Shown here: piece after piece, positions 58,801 through 64,000 of the stretch
Numbering within the stretch: the stretch's first letter is position 1
How the letters are laid out: each line of letters opens with the position of its first letter
From: Branchiostoma floridae
Lineage: Eukaryota; Chordata; Leptocardii; Amphioxiformes; Branchiostomatidae
NCBI RefSeq assembly: GCF_000003815.2
Contig: NC_049987.1
Coordinates: 8,945,100 to 9,009,099 of the forward strand
DNA length: 64,000 nt
Direction: 5' to 3'
Notes under the pieces: model-generated
Told to the model about the DNA's origin: nothing
Seen by the model: only the letters and a program-made list of their open reading frames with translations
Database searches by the model: none
Program-made: the position numbers and the translations under genes

Positions 58801-61800
58801 AGACAAACCTAACTGTGCTGGAAGTGTTAATGGATGTACACAACAGGCTATGTTTTTCCCATATCTTGAAGATTTAACAGAGAATTTGTAACATACTTGC
58901 AACGTATAGTATCCCGGCTGTATCCTTGCTGTCAAGGACGTTTTGAATTCTGAAGCTGTAACTCCCTGCGTCGTCTGGAGTCAGATTCTTGATGATAAGA
59001 TATCCCTGTCTTGTCACGTCATATCTGTTTAAAATAATAACAAACAACAATAGCAGATAACAGTAACAATATCATGAAACGAATCAACATTGGCATAACG
59101 TTTCAGCATACAAATTGCCTAACCTGCTTGATATCTAACATTACCATTCTTCTATTTGAAACAACTATCATCAAAGTCAATTAGAAAGAAATCGGAATCT
59201 CGACAAATCGACAAAAAGTTACTGTTCATAACAATTATAACGTCACTGTACAGAGGGCGATCTTACCTCGGACTGGTAGTCTCAACAACTCCCTCTGGTG
59301 TCCTAGTTGCGATCACTTCCCCCTGTTTGATCCACTCCATAGTAGGAACCGGAAGTCCCGCGAACCTTACAGTCATGGTGATGGTGGATCCTTCCATCCC
59401 GTTCTGTTGGCTGATCGGGATTATGATATTCGGTCCTGTAGAATATTGCAATAATACGGACGCCTAAAAGACAAATTCTCTGCATTCCCGGTTCACACAA
59501 TGATACCTTGCTACATTAAGAGCAAATGATTAAATGCAATATGAGTATTTTATGATGTTGGTAGGTTGGAAAGAAAGGTGATTATCTTACACTTAAGTGC
59601 TTGTGTCAGTACATATATCAAAATTAATATTGTCAGATATTAACGCCCCTGACATCTTCACGAAGATATAGCGATGATGAAATACAAGCAAAGCTATGCA
59701 ATCGTCAGTGCAGTGAATGTAATGCCTATAAATAAACATACCTTTAGCTAGTAACTTAACTTCGGCACTACCCGCTCCTTGTTGGTTTGAGACGATACAT
59801 CGGTAACTGCAAGTACATGAATGTCGTCGTTATCGTATCAAATCATCAATATTCATGCTTATTCATTACTACCGACAATGCAAAGTGTTCAGGAATTTAT
59901 AGCTTTTCAACGATGTCAAGCTAAGACTAGCCAAGGCAAAGACAAGCTTACCCTCCTCTATCTCCCAGATCCATGTTCTTGACTGTAAGTTTGTCAGTGG
60001 ATACGACGTATTTGATGTTGTCCGTCACTATCTTGTCTCTTTTAAAGTACCAACTGTACACGAGAGGTTCACTTCCCGTTGCTTCACATGACATAGTCAC
60101 ACTGCCTCCGAAGACGAGTGCCTTGCTGGCTCTCGGTACTTTAGGGCTCGGTACAGCTGTGGGGTACAAAGGTATACAACTTAATTATGCAATTCTATTC
60201 AGTTTGTTGGCTGCATACGGATAGCCAATAGATGCGCTAAACATGGTATTACATGTATTTAATACATTTGATCATGCCGATGATGATGAATTGTTCTTTG
60301 ATGTGTGAATGGTGTGAATGCCTAAATGAATTACAGCAAATATCCAGTCTGTATTGTCAAACGACATGTACCTATTCGGTGACATTGGAAAAGAGTTAAT
60401 TCATCAAGGTTTGGCATTAAGTGTTAGAATACTATATATAGTGACAGTGGCTTGTATATTTATATGATTACTGATACATGTCAATGATTTGACCCGCATC
60501 TAGTCTTAAACTTGAACCCTAACATGCGGTTTCACTAACATGTTGACCTAATGTTGCTTGCAGTACTTACATCTAACTTCGATTTGGGCCTCGTGTGAGA
60601 CGGATCCCTTGCGGTTGCTGGCGGTACACTGGAAGATTCCACCGTCAGCTGCGCTCATCAACGGGATGATGAGAGCGTGGGAGTGATAGTTGAACCGGGC
60701 TTTGGACGGAAATGCTATCTCTACACCGCCTTCTCTGGCTGGCCTGTCCAGTCGTTTCCACTGGATGTTAGATTCAGGGCTGAAATCAAGGCAGAATAGG
60801 TATTAATACTGTGACGGGTCTGTGTCAGGAACTGTAGTCCCCATTAGAGCCGGGTTAGGGTTAGGGTTGGGGTTAGGGTTAGGGTTGGGGTTGGGGTTGG
60901 GGTTGGGGTTGGGGTTGGGGTTAGGGTTAGGGTTAGGGTTAGGGCTAGGGTTAGGGTTAGGGCCAGGGTTAGGGCTAGGGTTAGGGTTAGGGCCAGGGTT
61001 AGGGATAGGGTTAGGGTTAGGGATAGGGTTGGGGTTAGGGTTAGGGATAGGGATAGGGATAGGGATAGGGATAGGAATAGGGTCAGGGTCAGGGTCAAGG
61101 TCAGGGTCAGGGTGCGTCCCTCCTCCAATCCACATATCTCATGAGAAGTAAAGATAAAGTCACTTCCACATTTATAGATGATGCCTAAACGTAGAACTAA
61201 AGTTAATTGTGGAGACATAGATGAACATCTTGGGAGGTGGGTCGGGTCTCATGAGGAAGAGTCACGACGCAAACGGTTGAGTCTACAGCAGTAGCATTGG
61301 GGGCTGCCTCGTGGCATATACATTTAACAGAGTTATTGCGTACTCACTATGCGTCGTCGAAACACTCCAGTTCTGCACTCAGGTACCCCTCGATGACGGT
61401 GGTGTCCTGCGGAGCAAGCATGATCACTGGTTCTCTGTCCGATATAGCTAGTTTGAGAAAGGAGAAAAGAACGGTATTTTAGGCTGATGAAACAGAGAAA
61501 AGATTGATTTTGCCAGTTTGCTGTACTTCTGGCTGGTATGTTGTCACATTGGGCACTGACAAGGTGACCTATTGATGTTTGGAGGTTAAGTGTCAAAGGG
61601 TAACATTTGGTTCCATTTCATCACTTCTGATGGGGGCTCAGGTACAATATGTCGATCATAACAAGAACACAACCATATTAACTATACGTAATTGACAATT
61701 GTTAGTCGCCTTTGAATTTCAGTAATCAAACGGGCACTTGTAACATTTTACATTATAGAGGAGAAAGCAGCTGCTGACGGTGAAATTCATGAATTTAAGT

Positions 61801-62780
61801 CTTACGTGGGTTGAGATCACGATTTACGATCACGGTGATGATAGGGCTGGATCTGTTCTGCAAATCCCCGGCAAAGTCTGTTTCCTGCTGATTTTGGACG
61901 AAGCACCTAAAATGACACAGCAACAAAGGTTCAAACAAAGCATACACACATGAGTCTCAACTGACAGCAAGACCATATTGGTTTACTATGTGAATGTGAT
62001 CTTCTATTTAACCTATGTTGTTTCTACCCGTTAATATGAAGTCTTTAGATTTCAGACGATAAAGAATGTATATATAGCTATTTATTGTTGTATTAATCTA
62101 GGAGGCAAAATTCAATTGTTAACAATACAAGGTTCAAACCTGTAGTTTCCGGCGTCATTGACTACGGCATATTTAAAATACAGGTCTCCGTTTTTATGGG
62201 AGATGTATCTCCGTTCGTTCGGAATGATCCGGTTGGCGACATGGCCCTTGTACCAGCCGTAGTAAAGGGCTATCAAAGGAAAAAAAATATACGTTGTTAC
62301 AAAATTGGGATTGTCACATCATCATCATCATGACACTACACAATGAAGTGTGGTTTATTCGTGTCCCTGCAGCTCAACTGGTAGCAGGCTCACAGTTGAG
62401 CTTCTGGTTTAAATGAAATCAATCGGTAACTAGGAGGGCCCGATTTAACCCTTGGTCAGGGCATGTCGGTTGGGGCTTTACCCATTCAGTCGGAAGGGAT
62501 ATAAAGTGACCCCGTGTTTGAGGAGGTGCCTCGAGCTCGTTAAAGGAGAATGAATAGTAAATATACCGAAACAGTAATACTGACGAAGTAAGGATACTGC
62601 CCTATGTGCTACGAGGCACTATAAGGGTCTTCTGAACGAACACACGATCGAGTAAAATGCACCAGTACAAATTTAATTGCTCACCAGGAAAGCCGTCAGG
62701 AGCTCCACATTCCACTTTGAACCCTCTTCCTTCAGTTACTGTCACCTGAGAGCGGGGCGATTTGTCAAACTCTCCAACGT
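51141..62780 (-). CDS. Contactin-like Ig/FN3 transmembrane receptor with two cytoplasmic CARDs (C3), 5' end missing
   Basis: 29 coding exons in the window, 3980 nt, about 1325 residues from Ig2 to the stop (TAG 51141-51143). The phase at the left-most codon (two bases) matches the T-ending Ig1 exon of C1 and C2, so signal peptide and Ig1 lie beyond 64000 or in the unread upstream part; none was found in 62781-64000. Order: Ig2-Ig6, three FN3, transmembrane helix with CCCCC, CARD1, CARD2, acidic and repeat-bearing linker, C-terminal I-set Ig. Contactin-like signatures include ELECFDDAY in Ig3. An extra 45-nt exon (55904-55948) sits in FN3-3. This is the most upstream copy of the array and shares CARD number with C2. 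Confidence 0.88.
53019..53433 (-). other. C3 CARD2 (two exons)
   Basis: Exons 53327-53433 and 53019-53181. Pattern: MTDEHRSILQTHQEALAATV, PHPVISHMKENK, NNTVIEMLKDRPDPAFYHYL, MCLEKQDPDLAAKIGG. Less canonical than CARD1 but same layout and same phase-0 intron. Confidence 0.77.
53622..54134 (-). other. C3 CARD1 (two exons)
   Basis: Exons 54034-54134 and 53622-53790. Clearest CARD of the set: YHKGLLKQFRDTIIRYVSPN, PVTDHLVTSD, NERLLDILPYRPDFAFDRFC, HPWLSDLLEEA. Confidence 0.83.
54208..54472. repeat. Long inverted-repeat (MITE-like) element
   Basis: AAATAAAATGCAGTCTCTAC with GCGGAGAATCACT on the left pairs with AAGTGATTCTCCG and GTAGAGATTGAATTTTATTT on the right. In the C3 intron before CARD1. 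Confidence 0.75.
54952..55073 (-). other. C3 transmembrane exon
   Basis: WWIPMLFWLLVTLLIVLLLT, then LCCCCCLWCN and LRQRDKP. Five consecutive Cys resemble the C1 polycysteine tract. A 61-nt exon (54608-54668, KNELFLLSKRNWKARNYEVD) leads to CARD1. Confidence 0.92.
55334..57785 (-). other. C3 FN3 domain exons (three FN3 domains)
   Basis: Exons: 57588-57785 and 57315-57455 (FN3-1); 57080-57150 and 56741-56975 (FN3-2); 56244-56398, 55904-55948, 55588-55740 and 55334-55424 (FN3-3 and membrane-proximal stretch). Hallmarks: YSFRVMCLNTYG, VLMSWE, YECKIAAYNNYS, VTMQWDKIP, FWGVRYW, LYNFQ. The 45-nt exon encodes QTIFKRAVSYWWDTW, phase 0 on both sides. Confidence 0.86.
58146..58286. repeat. Near-perfect 53-bp hairpin element
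   Basis: Left arm 58146-58198 (CCTCCAAATTTTCGATGTCT...GAGTGACCTAG) pairs with right arm 58234-58286 almost without mismatch. An inner CCTAGTCTCG/CGAGACTAGG palindrome fills the loop. In the C3 intron within Ig6. A recent MITE or a strongly folding RNA. Confidence 0.85.
60851..61112 (+). repeat. Interstitial telomere-like (TTAGGG)n array
   Basis: About 260 bp of hexamers: TTAGGG and TTGGGG dominate, then CTAGGG, CCAGGG, ATAGGG and TCAGGG variants toward the end. In the C3 intron between the two Ig3 exons. Long Leu-Thr, Pro-Asn and Gly-Leu reading frames on both strands are artefacts. Confidence 0.97.
62355..62640 (+). repeat. SINE-like repeat, family A, most complete copy
   Basis: Starts with a tRNA-like A box (GCAGCTCAACTGGTAGCAG), then GGGCATGTCGGTTGGGGC, GTGTTTGAGGAGGTGCCTCG and a tail CCCTATGTGCTACGAGGCAC. 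In the C3 Ig2 intron. Confidence 0.7.
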
Positions 62781-63240
62781 CTGACAAAAAAGGCACGACA
62801 ACACTTATTATCATATAGCCAGGGGACGTGGGCCAATCAGAAGGCCCCATTTCATGCTGGTTATGACGCCGTAACAGCCGTGCATTTAATTTTTGATTAT
62901 TGCACGTGTGCATTAATGACTTTTGAAAGTTTAAACCAATCAGAAGGACAGACAAACAGGACGCTGGCCAATCAGAATGAGATATCCAGGAATCGTCCAT
63001 CTGCCAAGATAGGGGAATAAGTACAGGCATGGCAGGGGGGATGGCTCCCTCTATTAACATCGGTAGTGCGTGTTTCTTTGTTCAAAGAAAACATTTGCCG
63101 TCTTAAAACAACATTGAATTACCTATAATATTTAAGACAATAAAATCTATTTCAAGTCATGTCCAATTTAAACTGCAAATGGAAAAAAAATTATTTGCAC
63201 CCCCGCCCATTCAAGTTCAGACGACAATAACACCACGGTC

Positions 63241-63450
63241 CGCCATTGAGTAGCGGTCATGGCACTGGAGGACCAAAATGCTACCTTTCTTCGGAGAAGA
63301 CGTGTCTGAGTTCGTAGTGAACGAGATTCTCAAGAGCTGTGAAGCACAGGGATCCCGGAATGCCTTAGGAAAGCCGGCAGAGATTTAGCGCCTGATACGA
63401 ACGAACTCGACAAACTGGAGAATGGGCGCATCAGTTTGTAACATAATAAA
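63241..63450 (+). pseudogene. Possible small retropseudogene, not recognised
   Basis: A 36-codon frame starts at 63278 (MLPFFGEDVSEFVVNEILKS) and stops at 63386-63388. A second frame continues with LRKAGRDLAPDTNELDKLEN, then TAA and AATAAA (63445-63450). The two look like one small protein broken by a frameshift, with a 5'-UTR-like leader and a poly(A) signal but no introns. I do not recognise the parent gene. It lies on the strand opposite C3. Confidence 0.3.
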
Positions 63451-63654
63451 TCGACTTTGTTCTTATTTCAAGCCTTGGAACAGAAATACAATTCACGTAC
63501 AAGTTTTATGTTGTTCAAATTCACTATTCAAATTTATGTACTGAATAAAAGATGTATGTTTTATAAAGGAATTTGTCACTCCTACCCAACCGGAAACTCT
63601 ACTCTACTCTACTCTACTCTTAAATGGGTCAGTGTGGGTAGGCTATATGATAAT

Positions 63655-63832
63655 AGGGTTAATGACCCGCCTGTTCCTCGGTATATATGGTGTCATAACG
63701 CCTGGTCCTTTGCTATAACCACCTCATAAAACCACCTCGTCAGCTTCGCTCACTCGGTGGTTTTATTCGGTGGTTATAGCAAAGGACCAGGCGTTATGAC
63801 ACCATATACACCTCGGGGCGGGTCATTAACCC
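63655..63832. mobile_element. Hairpin MITE with arms of about 76-82 bp
   Basis: Left arm 63655-63736 (AGGGTTAATGACCCGCCTGT... ending AAAACCACC) pairs with right arm 63757-63832 (GGTGGTTTTATTCGGTGGTT... ending GGTCATTAACCCT), around a 20-bp loop. Few mismatches suggest recent insertion. Confidence 0.85.
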
Positions 63833-64000
63833 TTAATTAACACCAGGGTACTGTTATATGCAGCACATATATAGCATAATCCCAAAACAAAATGCTGTTT
63901 AAGAGCAAATAGAAAAGCAATACCGTAGGGTACACTATATTATAGAATGTAGTCATACAGGCTGAGACATGCAAAAATGTGACGACCCCTAACGTTATAT

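Larger units (their letters stand above)
57953..62780 (-). other. C3 Ig2-Ig6 exons
   Basis: Exons 5' to 3': 62685-62780, 62140-62269 and 61806-61906 (Ig2); 61348-61447 and 60571-60779 (Ig3); 59952-60156 and 59742-59806 (Ig4); 59267-59435 and 58897-59024 (Ig5); 58513-58685 and 57953-58073 (Ig6). Cys F-strands: NYRCFVQN, GIFQCTASN, GYRCIVSN, GVYTCALAT. Ig5 lacks both canonical Cys: Phe in strand B (MTVRFAGLPV) and Phe in strand F (GSYSFRIQN). The Ig2 intron between 62140 and 61906 is at a different codon from that of C2. Confidence 0.87.
62781..64000. other. Upstream C3 intron or right edge
   Basis: No Ig1 or signal-peptide exon of C3 is visible here, so this is most likely intron sequence. 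It contains a possible retropseudogene (63241-63450), a short ACTCT repeat (63598-63621) and a hairpin element (63655-63832). Confidence 0.5.

Noticed and set aside
60803-61218. Long reading frames on both strands (Leu-Thr, Pro-Asn and Gly-Leu repeats)
   Set aside because: Produced by the hexamer array in a C3 intron; no splice sites or start context.

Overview
This is a 64 kb stretch of an intron-rich animal nuclear genome. Introns are short (mostly 0.2-1 kb), splice sites are canonical GT-AG, protein families are duplicated in tandem, and small hairpin transposons, tRNA-derived SINE-like repeats and microsatellites are dense. The mix (KLHL9/13-type BTB-Kelch genes, contactin-type adhesion molecules, CARD domains and a TTAGGG-type interstitial repeat) suggests an invertebrate deuterostome, most likely a cephalochordate (amphioxus). 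That assignment is inference; no marker sequence was searched.

Left part, 1-9060, plus strand: two tandem Kelch genes of the Cullin-3 adaptor type. The first is cut by the window edge and only its last two coding exons are visible (441-1471). The second is complete (4577-7942, six coding exons, 641 residues: BTB, BACK, Kelch repeats, plus an unusual N-terminal extension made by two small upstream exons).

Right part, 10242-62780, minus strand: three head-to-tail paralogues, here called C1 (10242-23978, 27 coding exons, 1322 residues), C2 (31258-46430, 30 exons, 1365 residues) and C3 (51141-62780, 29 exons seen, 5' end outside the window). I assembled each exon by exon. All intron phases match and the totals are exact multiples of three. 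Each encodes a contactin-like ectodomain (six Ig domains, then three FN3 domains). After it come a single transmembrane helix, a cytoplasmic segment with one (C1) or two (C2, C3) CARD-like death-fold domains, a divergent linker, and a C-terminal I-set Ig domain that lacks its B-strand cysteine.

This architecture is the main discovery. Contactins known to me are GPI-anchored and have no cytoplasmic signalling domain. Here the adhesion ectodomain is joined to CARDs, the module used in inflammasome, apoptosome and MAVS/BCL10-type assembly. The inferred role is a surface adhesion or recognition receptor that starts CARD-dependent signalling in the cytosol. The paralogues differ in CARD number, linker, juxtamembrane cysteine content and intron positions, which points to rapid diversification.

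Intergenic and intronic space (2304-4576, 7943-10241, 23979-31257, 46495-51140, 62781-64000) holds SINE-like repeats, palindromic MITE-like elements, a GAGAGCGC-rich transposon family with CCCCCTTTCCACTAG ends, an interstitial telomere-like array inside a C3 intron, and simple repeats. I saw no tRNA or rRNA gene, CRISPR array or prokaryotic feature.
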